This document shows, one piece after another, positions 1-8,120 of a stretch of DNA of 64,000 nt. Below the pieces are notes generated by a model. The model was given only the letters and a program-made list of their open reading frames with translations. It made no database searches and was not told where the DNA came from. Within the stretch, counting starts at the first letter, position 1. The number at the start of each line of letters is the position of its first letter. Made by a program: the position numbers and the translations under genes. The stretch comes from Mesorhizobium ciceri biovar biserrulae WSM1271 (GTDB lineage: Bacteria > Pseudomonadota > Alphaproteobacteria > Rhizobiales > Rhizobiaceae): NCBI RefSeq assembly GCF_000185905.1, contig NC_014923.1, positions 3,061,501-3,125,500 on the forward strand, in the 5' to 3' direction.

Positions 1-4
1 CACA

Positions 5-60
5 ATCTCCTCCCTTGCGGGGGAGATGTCCGGCAGGACAGAGGGGGGCGCTGTCCCTCC
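5..60. repeat. Palindromic intergenic repeat, Mesorhizobium-like
   Basis: Bases 5-27 fold into a hairpin (arms ATCTCC... and ...GGGGGAGAT around TTGC). It is followed by a GTCCGGCAGGACAG motif and a G-run. Arrangements of this kind are, as I recall, abundant between genes in Mesorhizobium genomes. It may also act as a bidirectional transcription stop. Only one copy lies in this window, so its repeat nature is recalled, not shown. Confidence 0.5.
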
Positions 61-113
61 GGCATTTCGTGGTAAGTCATCAGTGCCCGCCTCCTGATCC
101 GTGTCAGGTGGCT

Positions 114-761
114 TCAGGGGCCGGTCACGAGCGAAAAAACCAGTTTCTGCAAATTCCCGCCATTGCCGAATTCGCTACGGTCGAAGTCGCGGCTTGCCTG
201 CACCCGCGCCTTCGAGATCGCGTCGAGCCGCTTGACCACCTCGGCCCTGGTCTTGCTGCATTTGGGATCGTCGGCGACGGTCAGGCCGTCCGTCGCGGCT
301 TGGATGTCGTGGACCATCTGGACCATGCTGGCGCCATGCACCTTCTCATGGGCGGCGACGCCGGCGATGAAGGTGTCCCAGTTCTTCTGGACGGCCGGCG
401 GCAGGGAGCGGGAGGGTTTCGGCAAAGTGTAGGTGACGATCAGCTTCGGCCGCCCGGCCGTCAGCACGCAGTCCTTGCCGCTGGGCTTGTAATCCCTTAG
501 CCCCCAGGTCAGCTTGAAATTGGTGTAGGCGATGGCGCGGGCAATGCCGAGCTTTGGCCCTTTCTCGCCGATCGAGCGGTAGAGTTCGGCGCCGGACTGG
601 CCCGAGATCGCGTAGGGCTCGATCTTCTCGACCGGCTTCCACTCGGCATGAGCGGTGAGCGGCAAGGCCAGCAGGGCGGCAAAGGACAGACACAGGCGAA
701 TGCAGGCTCTCAATCCAACTCTCCGCGAAACAGGACTGGCTGCCGCAAGGGGCAATGCCAT
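114..761 (-). CDS. Secreted DUF922-type putative zinc protease
   Basis: A 215-residue protein with a basic N-terminus and a hydrophobic signal peptide ending near an Ala-His-Ala site, so probably periplasmic. The mature part matches the DUF922 pattern: it begins with a repeated aromatic/acidic segment and carries an HEXXH metal site (HEKVH in the context AAHEKVHGA) typical of zinc-dependent peptidases. I chose the ATG at 761, which has an AGGAA-type ribosome site upstream, over a longer TTG start at 800. It is transcribed away from the next gene; the two starts are about 70 bases apart. The substrate is unknown. Confidence 0.75.
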   Translation of the reverse strand: MALPLAAASPVSRRVGLRACIRLCLSFAALLALPLTAHAEWKPVEKIEPYAISGQSGAELYRSIGEKGPKLGIARAIAYTNFKLTWGLRDYKPSGKDCVLTAGRPKLIVTYTLPKPSRSLPPAVQKNWDTFIAGVAAHEKVHGASMVQMVHDIQAATDGLTVADDPKCSKTRAEVVKRLDAISKARVQASRDFDRSEFGNGGNLQKLVFSLVTGP

Positions 762-831
762 CGGATCGCTTTTCCTATATGCTGGCGACGGGCGCTGCAA
801 ATGCCCTGAAGGCAGTCAATTGGGGGGAGCC

Positions 832-1326
832 ATGAGAGTTGCACATCTCGTCGTCGCCGGTGCGGTAGCGGTCCTGCAGGCCGCGCAACCGGCGTTTGCC
901 GCGTCGTGCGGCGGCTGGAGCGCCAGGATGGAGGAAGACGAGGGCGGCAGCGTGCTGACGGCCTCGGTCTGCGGCGGGCCGAAAGGCGATGCGTATCTGA
1001 TGCTGACCTGTTTCGACACGCCGGTGCTGAGCTACGATCTCGGCGCCGACGGCCAGCAATTGGAGCCTGGCATCAGCGGTTCGTTCGCGTTCAAGGCCGA
1101 TGGCAAGACGGTAACTAAGGCGCTGCAGCTGGAGGCCATGTACAACTACTTCGTGGTCAACCTGGCGAAAGCCGATCCGCTGCTCGACCTGTTGCGCGGC
1201 AAGGGCGATGTGTCGGTCGGTTCAGCCAAATATGGCGAGATCAGCTTTCCGCTGAAGGGTTCAAGCGCGGCCATCGGCAAGGTGCTGGCGCAGTGCGGCA
1301 AGGCCCAGCCCGCCGATGGGGACTGA
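832..1326 (+). CDS. Secreted hypothetical protein
   Basis: A 164-residue protein of unknown function. The first 24 residues form a clear Sec signal peptide (MRVAHLVVAGAVAVLQ..., cleavage after AFA). The mature part has two paired cysteines near its start and one near its end, suggesting disulfides in the periplasm. A strong GGGGGGAG ribosome site lies just before the ATG, which decides the start; an in-frame ATG at 655 has none. It is divergent from the DUF922 gene. Confidence 0.75.
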   Translation: MRVAHLVVAGAVAVLQAAQPAFAASCGGWSARMEEDEGGSVLTASVCGGPKGDAYLMLTCFDTPVLSYDLGADGQQLEPGISGSFAFKADGKTVTKALQLEAMYNYFVVNLAKADPLLDLLRGKGDVSVGSAKYGEISFPLKGSSAAIGKVLAQCGKAQPADGD

Positions 1327-1330
1327 GGAC

Positions 1331-1390
1331 TTCGTCATCCGAGGGCCTCCGAGACGGAGCTGCGCTCCTGCTTCGCCCTAGGATTGTTTG
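1331..1390. repeat. REP-like palindromic repeat, degenerate copy
   Basis: It starts TTCGTCATCC and contains GACGGAGCTGCGCTCCTGC, a close match to the better copy at 7268-7327. The right arm (AGGATTGTTTG) has drifted. The inner GGAGC/GCTCC hairpin is kept. It lies between two convergent genes and may stop transcription. Confidence 0.65.
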
Positions 1391-1397
1391 AGCAGGA

Positions 1398-2834
1398 TCA
1401 GGTAGTTTGGCGGCCGGGACTGCGGCCCATCACCCCACCCAGTCGTACCGTCGCGGCCATCAGTTCCTCGTCCGAAAACCCGGAAAAACCCAGCACCAGG
1501 CCTTGCCGGGACGCCCCGCCGATGAACATCGAGGACAAGGCCCTGGCGCCGACACCTGCCGCCTTCGCCGCCTCGACGATCGCTGTGTCCGGCCCGGCGT
1601 GCGTTAGCGTCGCCATCAAGTGCAGCCCCTGTTCGGGCACGGTTACCTCGAGGGCATCGCCGCAATGCGTCTCGAGGCCGGCGACCAGCACGTCGCGCGC
1701 GGCTTGCACCCGGCGGCGCACGCGCCTGAGATGCGCGGCGAAATGGCCCTCGTTCAACAGGTCGGTCAGCGCGCCTTCGGCCAGCGTCGAGGGGAAGCGG
1801 TCGGAGCGCGCCCTGACCGCCATCACGGCATCGAGCAGCGCTTCGGGCACCACGATGTAGCCGATGCGCAGGCCGGGGAAGAGGATTTTCGAGAAGGTGC
1901 CGAGATAGGCGACACGGCCCGAGCCGTCCATGCCCTGCAGCGAGGTCAGCGGCGGGCCGGCATAGCGGAACTCGCTGTCGTAGTCGTCCTCGATGATCCA
2001 GGCATCGTTGCGCCGCGCCCAGTCGAGCAAAGCGAGACGGCGGCGCATCGTCATCGTCACGCCGAGCGGATATTGATGCGAGGGCGTGACATAGGCCGCG
2101 CGCGCCTTGGAGCACAGGCTTTCGCCGATCTCGGGATCGAGCCCTTCGGCGTCGACTGGTACGCCAAAAACCCTGGCGCCGCTGCCGGCCAGCACGGCGT
2201 GCGCCATGGGATAGCAGGGGTTTTCGATCCAGACGGCATCGCCGGGACGAAGTGCTGCACGCACCAGGAGATCCAGCCCCTGCTGCGTGCCCGACGTCAG
2301 CACGATCTGGCCGGCGTCGCAGCGCACGCCGCGTGCGGTCCTGAGATAGGTGGCAATTGCCGTGCGCAGCGGCAGGCCGCCGCGCGGATCGCCATAGCGG
2401 AAATGCTCCGGTCCGGGGCGGGTGAGGTGGCGCGACAGAAGGATGCGAAACATATCAAGCGTGCGCGGATCGGAGACCGCAACGCCAAGGCCGCAAGGTA
2501 GCGGCGCCGCGACCTCGATCTCCGCTGGACGCGGCTTGATCAGCGTCAGCGGCAGATGCGGCACATCAGGCGCGACGAAGGTGCCGGCGCCGACCTTGGC
2601 GACCGCAAATCCCTCCGAGATCAGCATTTCGAAACAGGCAACCGCCGCCGAACGCGACAGGCCGAAGCGCTGTGCGAGATCCCGGGTGGTCGGGAGTTTC
2701 GCCCCGGTGGCCAGCGCGCCGGTCTCGATCAGCCGCCTGAGCGCCGCATAGAGCTCGCGGCTGCGCGGGCCGTCGCCCGGCAGGACCGGGATCAGCGCCG
2801 ACCAATCCGGAAAATTGGTCCGGTTTTTCTTCAT
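1398..2834 (-). CDS. MocR-family (PdxR-like) transcriptional regulator
   Basis: A 478-residue fusion of a GntR winged-helix DNA-binding domain (about residues 25-90, with the LPTTRDLAQRFGLSRSA helix-turn-helix) and a class I aminotransferase-fold domain (about 115-470). The PLP lysine is seen as K316 in GTFSKILFPGLR, and IEDDYDSEFR is the usual MocR strand. Family members sense PLP or related amines through the aminotransferase domain. The ATG at 2834 is preferred; upstream extension would run into the neighbouring gene. It is divergent from a PNPOx-like flavoprotein gene with about 60 bases between the starts, a classical regulator/target layout, and two ACCAAT/ATTGGT inverted repeats lie there. 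Confidence 0.88.
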   Translation of the reverse strand: MKKNRTNFPDWSALIPVLPGDGPRSRELYAALRRLIETGALATGAKLPTTRDLAQRFGLSRSAAVACFEMLISEGFAVAKVGAGTFVAPDVPHLPLTLIKPRPAEIEVAAPLPCGLGVAVSDPRTLDMFRILLSRHLTRPGPEHFRYGDPRGGLPLRTAIATYLRTARGVRCDAGQIVLTSGTQQGLDLLVRAALRPGDAVWIENPCYPMAHAVLAGSGARVFGVPVDAEGLDPEIGESLCSKARAAYVTPSHQYPLGVTMTMRRRLALLDWARRNDAWIIEDDYDSEFRYAGPPLTSLQGMDGSGRVAYLGTFSKILFPGLRIGYIVVPEALLDAVMAVRARSDRFPSTLAEGALTDLLNEGHFAAHLRRVRRRVQAARDVLVAGLETHCGDALEVTVPEQGLHLMATLTHAGPDTAIVEAAKAAGVGARALSSMFIGGASRQGLVLGFSGFSDEELMAATVRLGGVMGRSPGRQTT

Positions 2835-2859
2835 AGGATTGGTTCTTTTATCGACCAAT
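2801..2859. promoter_or_regulatory. Candidate MocR operator: paired ATTGGT/ACCAAT inverted repeats
   Basis: ATTGGT (2838-2843) and ACCAAT (2854-2859) form an inverted repeat directly upstream of the regulator ATG. A second pair, ACCAAT (2801-2806) and ATTGGT (2814-2819), lies just inside its coding start. Four copies of one hexamer at a divergent promoter suggest autoregulation plus control of the flavoprotein gene. This is inference from symmetry only. Confidence 0.5.
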
Positions 2860-2893
2860 GTCATGGCGCATGGTTGGCAGACGACAACCAAGG

Positions 2894-3622
2894 ATGCAAG
2901 CCGTGAACGACACGCCAGCCAGTTTTCCGACCACCAGCCGCAACCGCGTCAAGCGCCTGCACGAGCGCGGCAGCTATGACCATGCGGCAGTCTTCGCGGT
3001 GCTGGATGCCGGGCTGCTGTGCCATGTCGCCTATACGTTCGACGGCCAGCCCTATTGCACGCCGACCATCCACTGGCGCGAGGACGACATGCTGTACTGG
3101 CACGGCTCGTCGGCCAGCCGCATGCTGCGCAATCTGCGCGGCGGCACGCCGGCCTGTCTCACGGTGTCGCATCTCGACGGGCTGGTGCTGGCGCGCTCGG
3201 GCTTCAACCATTCGGCCAACTATCGCTCGGCGATGTGTTTCGGCACGGCGCGAATCGTCGACGAGCCGCAGGAGAAACTGAAGGCGCTGGCCGGCGTCGT
3301 CGACCGTTTCTATCCCGGCCGGAGCGAGACCCTGCGGCCGATCTCGGCGCAGGAGGCCAAGGCGACGACGGTGATCGGCATGCGTATTGAAGAGGCATCG
3401 GCGAAGGTGCGCGCCAAGGGCGTCGGCGACGACGAGGAGGATTACGGGCATCCGGTTTGGGCCGGCGTCATCCCGGTGCGGATGGTGGTCGGCGCCGCCG
3501 AGCCGTGTCCGAGGCTGATGCCTGACATGGAGCGGCCGCGGAACCTGGCTGGATATGCCGAGGGCGCGCGGCTCGATGAGGCGCTGACGCAGGCGCAGCG
3601 GGTTTATGAGGGCGAAGTTTAG
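2894..3622 (+). CDS. Pyridoxamine 5'-phosphate oxidase-family FMN-binding protein
   Basis: A 242-residue split-barrel flavin-binding protein of the PNPOx-like/NimA-like group. The N-terminal part (residues about 15-150) shows the expected LHERGSYDHAAVFAVLDAGLL and PTIHWREDDMLYWHGSSASRM strands, the latter typical of the FMN phosphate region. The start at 2894 (MQAVNDTP) is chosen over the in-frame ATG at 2858, which would overlap the operator. The divergent MocR regulator, itself a PLP-binding protein, suggests a role in B6-related or amine metabolism, but many such proteins have other substrates. Confidence 0.8.
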   Translation: MQAVNDTPASFPTTSRNRVKRLHERGSYDHAAVFAVLDAGLLCHVAYTFDGQPYCTPTIHWREDDMLYWHGSSASRMLRNLRGGTPACLTVSHLDGLVLARSGFNHSANYRSAMCFGTARIVDEPQEKLKALAGVVDRFYPGRSETLRPISAQEAKATTVIGMRIEEASAKVRAKGVGDDEEDYGHPVWAGVIPVRMVVGAAEPCPRLMPDMERPRNLAGYAEGARLDEALTQAQRVYEGEV

Positions 3623-3686
3623 CCCGCGCCTAGTGGGAACGTATTCAAATCTTGCCGCTGCCGCCGCCTCGCGATATCTCGACACC

Positions 3687-4139
3687 ATGATCACCTTCCG
3701 CCGTGCGCAAGCCTCCAACCTGCCTGATATCGTGGCCATGCTGGCCGACGACCCGCTTGGCGCCGGCCGCGAGGACGCTTCCTTGCCGCTGGCGCAAGGT
3801 TATGTCGACGCTTTCAACGCCATCGACGCCGATCCCAATCAGCTGCTGGCGGTGGCCGTGGATGGCGGCGAGGTGGTCGGCACCTTGCAGATATCTTTCC
3901 TTGCCGGGCTCTCGCGCAAGGGCGCGTGGCGCGGCCAGATCGAGGCGGTTCGGGTTGCCGGCCGCCGGCGCTCGGACGGCATCGGCAGGCAGATGATCGA
4001 ATGGGCGATCGACGCGTGCCGGGCGCGCGGCTGCAGCCTCGTCCAACTGACCACCGACAAGGGGCGGGCGGACGCGCATCGTTTTTACGAAAGCCTCGGC
4101 TTCACCGGCAGCCATCTCGGCTACAAGAAGAGCCTTTAG
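3687..4139 (+). CDS. GNAT-family N-acetyltransferase
   Basis: A 150-residue single-domain acetyltransferase. The acetyl-CoA loop region (RVAGRRRSDGIGRQMIEWAIDACRARG, consensus RxxGxG/A-like) and the C-terminal AHRFYESLGFTGSHLGYKK segment are clearly recognisable. The acceptor is unknown. The ATG at 3687 gives the normal family length; an ATG at 3606 overlaps the previous gene and adds a non-conserved extension. Confidence 0.85.
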   Translation: MITFRRAQASNLPDIVAMLADDPLGAGREDASLPLAQGYVDAFNAIDADPNQLLAVAVDGGEVVGTLQISFLAGLSRKGAWRGQIEAVRVAGRRRSDGIGRQMIEWAIDACRARGCSLVQLTTDKGRADAHRFYESLGFTGSHLGYKKSL

Positions 4140-4256
4140 GCGGTCGGAAAACGCTGCAACACTTTTGTGGAACTGCTCGCGGCGTTCGAGCAGTGCGCCA
4201 GCGCTGGCGCATTCGGGAAACCGTTCAGGCACACTTCAATTCGCGGCCAAGAGGGG

Positions 4257-4283
4257 ATATAGGTCAGTCAAGTTGACCTATAT
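4257..4283. promoter_or_regulatory. Perfect 10-bp-arm palindrome upstream of aminotransferase
   Basis: ATATAGGTCA (4257-4266) and TGACCTATAT (4274-4283) are exact reverse complements separated by seven bases. The element ends 23 bases before the GTG start of the aminotransferase gene, so a bound dimer would cover the core promoter. No regulator gene is adjacent, so the binding protein is unknown. Confidence 0.7.
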
Positions 4284-4306
4284 TGCAGCGTCCGGGGAGG
4301 CGTGCC

Positions 4307-5515
4307 GTGACCCTTATGAACCTGTTGGCTTCGCGCTCGTCGCGCATGAAAGCGTCCGAAATCCGCGAGCTGCTGAAGCTGCTCGACCAGCCGGACATCA
4401 TCTCGTTTGCCGGCGGTATTCCCGATCCGGCGCTGTTCCCAGCCGAGGCGATCCGCGACGCCTATGCCGATGTGCTGGGTGGCGCCGAGGCGGGCGCTGC
4501 GCTGCAGTACCAGGTCTCGGAAGGCTATCTGCCGTTGCGGCGCTGGCTCGCCGGGCAGATGGGCAAGCTCGGCGTCGCCTGCGACGAGGCCAACATCTTC
4601 ATCACCTCCGGCTCGCAGCAGGCGCTGGATTATCTCGGCAAGCTGTTCCTGTCGCCGGGCGACACCGCGCTGGTGACGTGGCCGACCTATCTCGGCGCGC
4701 TGCAGGCTTTCAACGCCTATGAGCCGCGCTACGACCGGCTGACCCCGGCCGGCGGCAACATGACGCCCGATGCCTATCGCGCGGCGGCGGCCGCCAATGG
4801 CGGCAAGGCCAAATTCGCCTATCTGGTGCCGGATTTCGCCAACCCGACCGGCAACACGCTGAACCGTGAGCAGCGCGAGGCGGTGCTCGACCTTGCCGGC
4901 GAACTCGACATCGCCGTCATCGAGGATGCCGCTTACCGCGCGCTGCGCTATGACGGCGAGGGCGAGCCGCCGATCCTGGCGCTCGATTGTGCCCGGTCCG
5001 GCGGCATCGACAAGGCGCGCACGCTCTATTGCGGCTCGTTCTCGAAGATCCTGTCGCCGGGCATGCGGGTCGGCTGGGTGTGCGCGCCGCGCCACATTGT
5101 CGAGAAGCTGGTGCTGATGAAGCAGGCCTCGGACCTGCACAGCCCGTCGATCAACCAGGTGGTGATGCATCGCGTCGCCGAAGCCGTGTTCGAAGGCCAG
5201 GTGGAAAAACTCATCGACGCCTATCGCGAGCGCCGCGACGGGCTGCTCTCGGCACTGGAAGCCCACATGCCCGAAGGCGTGACCTGGAGCCGCCCGGAAG
5301 GCGGCATGTTCGTCTGGGTGACACTGCCGGAAGGGGCCGACGCCACCGAGCTTCTGGCTCGGTCGGTGAAGGAAGCGCGGGTCGCCTTCGTGCCGGGCAA
5401 CGCCTTTTATGCCGATGGCACCGGGCGCAACACACTGCGGCTGTCCTTCACGCTCGCCGACCGGCGCGCGGTGAGCGAAGGCATTCCAAGGCTAGCCGCC
5501 ATCCTGAAGGGATAG
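4307..5515 (+). CDS. PLP-dependent class I aminotransferase (LysN/2-aminoadipate-like)
   Basis: A 402-residue fold-type I enzyme. Visible family marks are FAGGIPDPALFP near the N-terminus, SGSQQALDYLGKLF, the substrate/PLP motif DFANPTGNT, VIEDAAYRALRY and the PLP lysine K247 in CGSFSKILSPGMRVGW. This pattern fits the MocR/LysN subgroup that includes 2-aminoadipate and aromatic aminotransferases. The GTG at 4307 has GGGGAGG six bases before it and is preferred to the ATG nine bases on. It stands alone, behind a long palindrome, so it is probably controlled by a distant regulator. Confidence 0.87.
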   Translation: MTLMNLLASRSSRMKASEIRELLKLLDQPDIISFAGGIPDPALFPAEAIRDAYADVLGGAEAGAALQYQVSEGYLPLRRWLAGQMGKLGVACDEANIFITSGSQQALDYLGKLFLSPGDTALVTWPTYLGALQAFNAYEPRYDRLTPAGGNMTPDAYRAAAAANGGKAKFAYLVPDFANPTGNTLNREQREAVLDLAGELDIAVIEDAAYRALRYDGEGEPPILALDCARSGGIDKARTLYCGSFSKILSPGMRVGWVCAPRHIVEKLVLMKQASDLHSPSINQVVMHRVAEAVFEGQVEKLIDAYRERRDGLLSALEAHMPEGVTWSRPEGGMFVWVTLPEGADATELLARSVKEARVAFVPGNAFYADGTGRNTLRLSFTLADRRAVSEGIPRLAAILKG

Positions 5516-5881
5516 GCCGGCGCTGGAAGCCGGCTTTTCCTCCGCCGTTACAGTCACCAGCCGCTCAAGCTTTGAAAGCCTGGTGCGAGCGAGCTTGCGG
5601 ACCGGCCTTTCGAAACCTTCTTCGCCGTTTTCGACGACGAAGACCAAGGTCATGAAATCGAGCATGAATTGGTCGATGGCTGCCGCGACCTCGCGCGACC
5701 TGCCCTTGAACCGGCGCAGCAGAGCGGTTGCTTCCTCGATATCGTCGACAGCGGCGCTGTCGACCAGCGCTTCGAGCCTCTGAAAACAATCCAATCGCAA
5801 TTCCTCCCACCGCGCCACCAAACCCGGTTGCGAGCGGAAAGTTCCAAACTGTGAGTGGTCTCGCGAAGAAATCGCCTCCAT
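5492..5881 (-). CDS. Hypothetical helical protein
   Basis: A 129-residue protein without a recognised domain. It looks mostly helical and charged, with a central DDIEEATALLRRFKGRSREVAAAIDQFMLDFM stretch and a basic RPVRKLARTRLSKLERL segment. It has no signal peptide. Its 3' end overlaps the aminotransferase 3' end by 24 bases in the convergent direction. The start is uncertain; a longer TTG start at 5947 is possible. Confidence 0.5.
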   Translation of the reverse strand: MEAISSRDHSQFGTFRSQPGLVARWEELRLDCFQRLEALVDSAAVDDIEEATALLRRFKGRSREVAAAIDQFMLDFMTLVFVVENGEEGFERPVRKLARTRLSKLERLVTVTAEEKPASSAGLSLQDGG

Positions 5882-6003
5882 TGCTTGAATTCCGCGGACG
5901 GGCCATCGGCAATTTTTTTGTTCGGGTGGAACCTCCGCGGCCAACAAAGGTTCTTACCAGGTCTGATCCCCCCTCAGACCCCTGAAGGCTAGACATGCTT
6001 TCC

Positions 6004-6038
6004 AAAGGCCCGCCGGATCCCCTCCCGGCGGGCCCTTT
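6004..6038 (+). terminator. Terminator-like hairpin in a divergent gap
   Basis: AAAGGCCCGCCGG (6004-6016) pairs with CCGGCGGGCCCTTT (6025-6038) with one bulged base. It sits between two genes pointing away from each other, so it does not end either; a short RNA starting near 5945 is possible. The T-run is weak (TTTGT). Confidence 0.5.
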
Positions 6039-6112
6039 GTCTGCTGGGAAGTATCCGCATTGACGACGCCCTATCCCAACCTAAATTCGAACCCACACGA
6101 GGAGGCGTTTTC

Positions 6113-6541
6113 ATGGAAACCCAGGAATTGCATCGCGGCCGGCTCATCGACCACATCCAGCTGGTGGTCAGAAACCTCGCGGCCAGCCGGCGTTTCTACG
6201 AGGCGGTCCTGCAGGCGCTCGATGTCCCGATCGGCGGTAGCGGCGCCGACTTTTTCTGGGCCGACGAGCTGTTTGTCTCCACTGCCGACAGCCGGGCCGC
6301 ACAGGGAAAACTCACCGGCCGCCATCACCTGGCTTTCCAGGCAAGGGACCACGCCATGGTCGACGGCTTCTACAAGGCCGGGCTGGCGGCCGGCGGCACG
6401 GACAATGGCGCGCCGGGCGAACGGCCCTATCACCCCGGCTATTACGCCGCCTTCCTGCTCGATCCGGACGGCAACAACATCGAGGCCGTCCATCACGGCC
6501 CGCATCGTCGCAGCGCCGCTTCGGTGAAGATCACCTTCTAA
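6113..6541 (+). CDS. VOC-family (glyoxalase/bleomycin resistance-like) protein
   Basis: A 142-residue protein of the vicinal oxygen chelate fold. Two beta-alpha-beta-beta-beta repeats are seen: IDHIQLVVRNLAASRRFYEAVL in the first, HLAFQARDHAMVDGFYKAGLAAGG in the second, ending with the metal-side motif FLLDPDGNNIEAVHHG. His14, the first-strand metal ligand, and the Glu of NNIEAV are present. A good GAGGAGG site precedes the ATG. Its substrate cannot be told from sequence, and it stands alone. Confidence 0.88.
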   Translation: METQELHRGRLIDHIQLVVRNLAASRRFYEAVLQALDVPIGGSGADFFWADELFVSTADSRAAQGKLTGRHHLAFQARDHAMVDGFYKAGLAAGGTDNGAPGERPYHPGYYAAFLLDPDGNNIEAVHHGPHRRSAASVKITF

Positions 6542-6729
6542 GCTGCCGATATTCAGCCGGCCGGGATCGCGGACGCATGGGCGATGCTGGAGAGAGGCTG
6601 CCTTGCGTTGCCAGATCGGTGGCCCCGATGCTAACCGTGCAAATGGCGGGTGGGAATCGGTCCCGAAGCAACGTCCGCCACAAATTTTCAATAAAACTCC
6701 CCTTACCCCCCGTGGAGATATTTTTTTTT

Positions 6730-7245
6730 ATGCAAAACCCAGCAAGGGCGATCTGTGCCGCCACGCTTCTATTTGCGATCGGGGCCGTTGGCCTCACAAG
6801 TATATCATCCTTTGCTTATATTTCATCGGCGCAGGCCCAGGAGGAATATCTTCCGACCGAGAAGGATTTTGTCGGCAAATGGAAACTCAACGGCGGAGCC
6901 ATCCGGCCGCCGCGCGATATGAAGGATGCGCCGACACCGGAACAGGAAGCGGCCGCCAGTGAGTTCCAGCAGACGGTGACCGCGTTTTACGGGGCGTTCG
7001 ACTATCTGGAGATCACGGCAGACGGCCGCTACAATTTTCACCAGCCCGGGGATCCGACGTCGGGGCCTTGCGTCTGGTGCGGAACCTGGTCGTTCAGCAA
7101 GAGTTCGGCGTGGCTCGAGCTGGATACGGCGCCCCGGCTGGATATCTACGCCAAGGACGGCGACATGCAGATGACCTACACTGTCGAACCCTACGAAAAA
7201 TCGAAATATGCGTGGCTGGTTTTCGGCTGGGCGAAGGCCGAGTAG
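6730..7245 (+). CDS. Secreted hypothetical protein
   Basis: A 171-residue exported protein with a long signal peptide (residues 1-36, ending SSAQAQ). The mature part has a lipocalin-like opening (FVGKWKLNGG) and a paired-cysteine CVWCGTWSF motif, which hints at a small beta-barrel. The ATG at 6730 follows a run of ten T bases, an odd leader for a gene in this GC-rich DNA; a GTGGAGA site lies just before the run. No closer function can be given. Confidence 0.7.
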   Translation: MQNPARAICAATLLFAIGAVGLTSISSFAYISSAQAQEEYLPTEKDFVGKWKLNGGAIRPPRDMKDAPTPEQEAAASEFQQTVTAFYGAFDYLEITADGRYNFHQPGDPTSGPCVWCGTWSFSKSSAWLELDTAPRLDIYAKDGDMQMTYTVEPYEKSKYAWLVFGWAKAE

Positions 7246-7267
7246 GCGGCGCGCAGCATTCACCACG

Positions 7268-7327
7268 TTCGTCATCCTCGGGTCTCCGCGACGGAGCTTC
7301 GCTCCTGCTCCGCCTGTGGATGACGAA
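7268..7327. repeat. REP-like palindromic repeat, intact copy
   Basis: TTCGTCATCC (7268-7277) and GGATGACGAA (7318-7327) are perfect 10-bp inverted arms. Between them is an inner hairpin GGAGC-TTC-GCTCC. The degenerate sister is at 1331-1390. This build, with outer and inner stems, is typical of intergenic mosaic repeats. Confidence 0.75.
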
Positions 7328-7478
7328 AGCGGGAGAGGCTTCCGCTAACCCCGGATGTCAGCGATGGTTGACCGAAACGGAAGATGACATCTTCTGGGTC
7401 GCGCCACTGAACGTCACGGCTTTTCATCCATCTCGTATCCTCGTATACGAGATGGAACCAGCCGACCGAGGAGACCGC

Positions 7479-8096
7479 ATGAGCCCGCCGCCTGAAACCG
7501 TGCCGTTTTTCAGCCAGTGGGAAACGCCTGACATGACGCTGGACGTGCTCGCCGACGGTGCGGATGTTGCGCTCAGGCGCGATCCGCTATGGAGGCGATC
7601 CGGGGCGGAGACCCTCGACGAATACGCAATCTGGGCCGCCAACATCTGCGGCATGGCCTGCCTTAAGATGATCCTGGCCAGCCGCGGCGAGATCGTGCCG
7701 ACGATCGAGCTTGCCAGGCGCTGCACCTTATATGGCGGCTATGTCGTCAATGAGAGATCGATCAAGGGGCTGATCTACGCGCCCTTCGTCAGCTTCGTGA
7801 AGGAAGCTTTCGGCCTGCGCGCCGAGGTGATGACCAATGTCGCCACATCAGACATTCCGACGATCATGCAGCGGACGCGCTTCTTCATCGCGTCGGTCAG
7901 CAGCTCGATCCGCTGGCCCGAGCGTGAGCCGCCCTCGAAGGGCGGCCATCTGGTGCTGATCACCGCGGCATCCGACGAAGGTTTCCGCTTTCACAACCCG
8001 TCCGGCCATGAGCCCGCCACACAGGCAGACGCAGTGTTGTCACCGGCCGATTTCGACCGCTTCTTTGCCAATCGCGGCATTGCCGTCGCCATTTGA
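7479..8096 (+). CDS. C39-like cysteine peptidase-fold protein
   Basis: A 205-residue cytosolic protein resembling peptidase C39-like domains. The likely nucleophile is C57 in NICGMACLKMIL, with H157 in KGGHLVLITA and the following HNPSG segment completing the papain-like site. The ATG at 7479 has GAGGAGA five bases before it. It lies 24 bases upstream of a D-Ala-D-Ala ligase-like gene, so the two are probably co-transcribed. That pairing suggests a role with short peptides or peptidoglycan precursors, but this is inference. No ABC exporter for a bacteriocin is nearby. Confidence 0.7.
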   Translation: MSPPPETVPFFSQWETPDMTLDVLADGADVALRRDPLWRRSGAETLDEYAIWAANICGMACLKMILASRGEIVPTIELARRCTLYGGYVVNERSIKGLIYAPFVSFVKEAFGLRAEVMTNVATSDIPTIMQRTRFFIASVSSSIRWPEREPPSKGGHLVLITAASDEGFRFHNPSGHEPATQADAVLSPADFDRFFANRGIAVAI

Positions 8097-8120
8097 TTTT
8101 TTGACAGTCGAGGGATTTCG

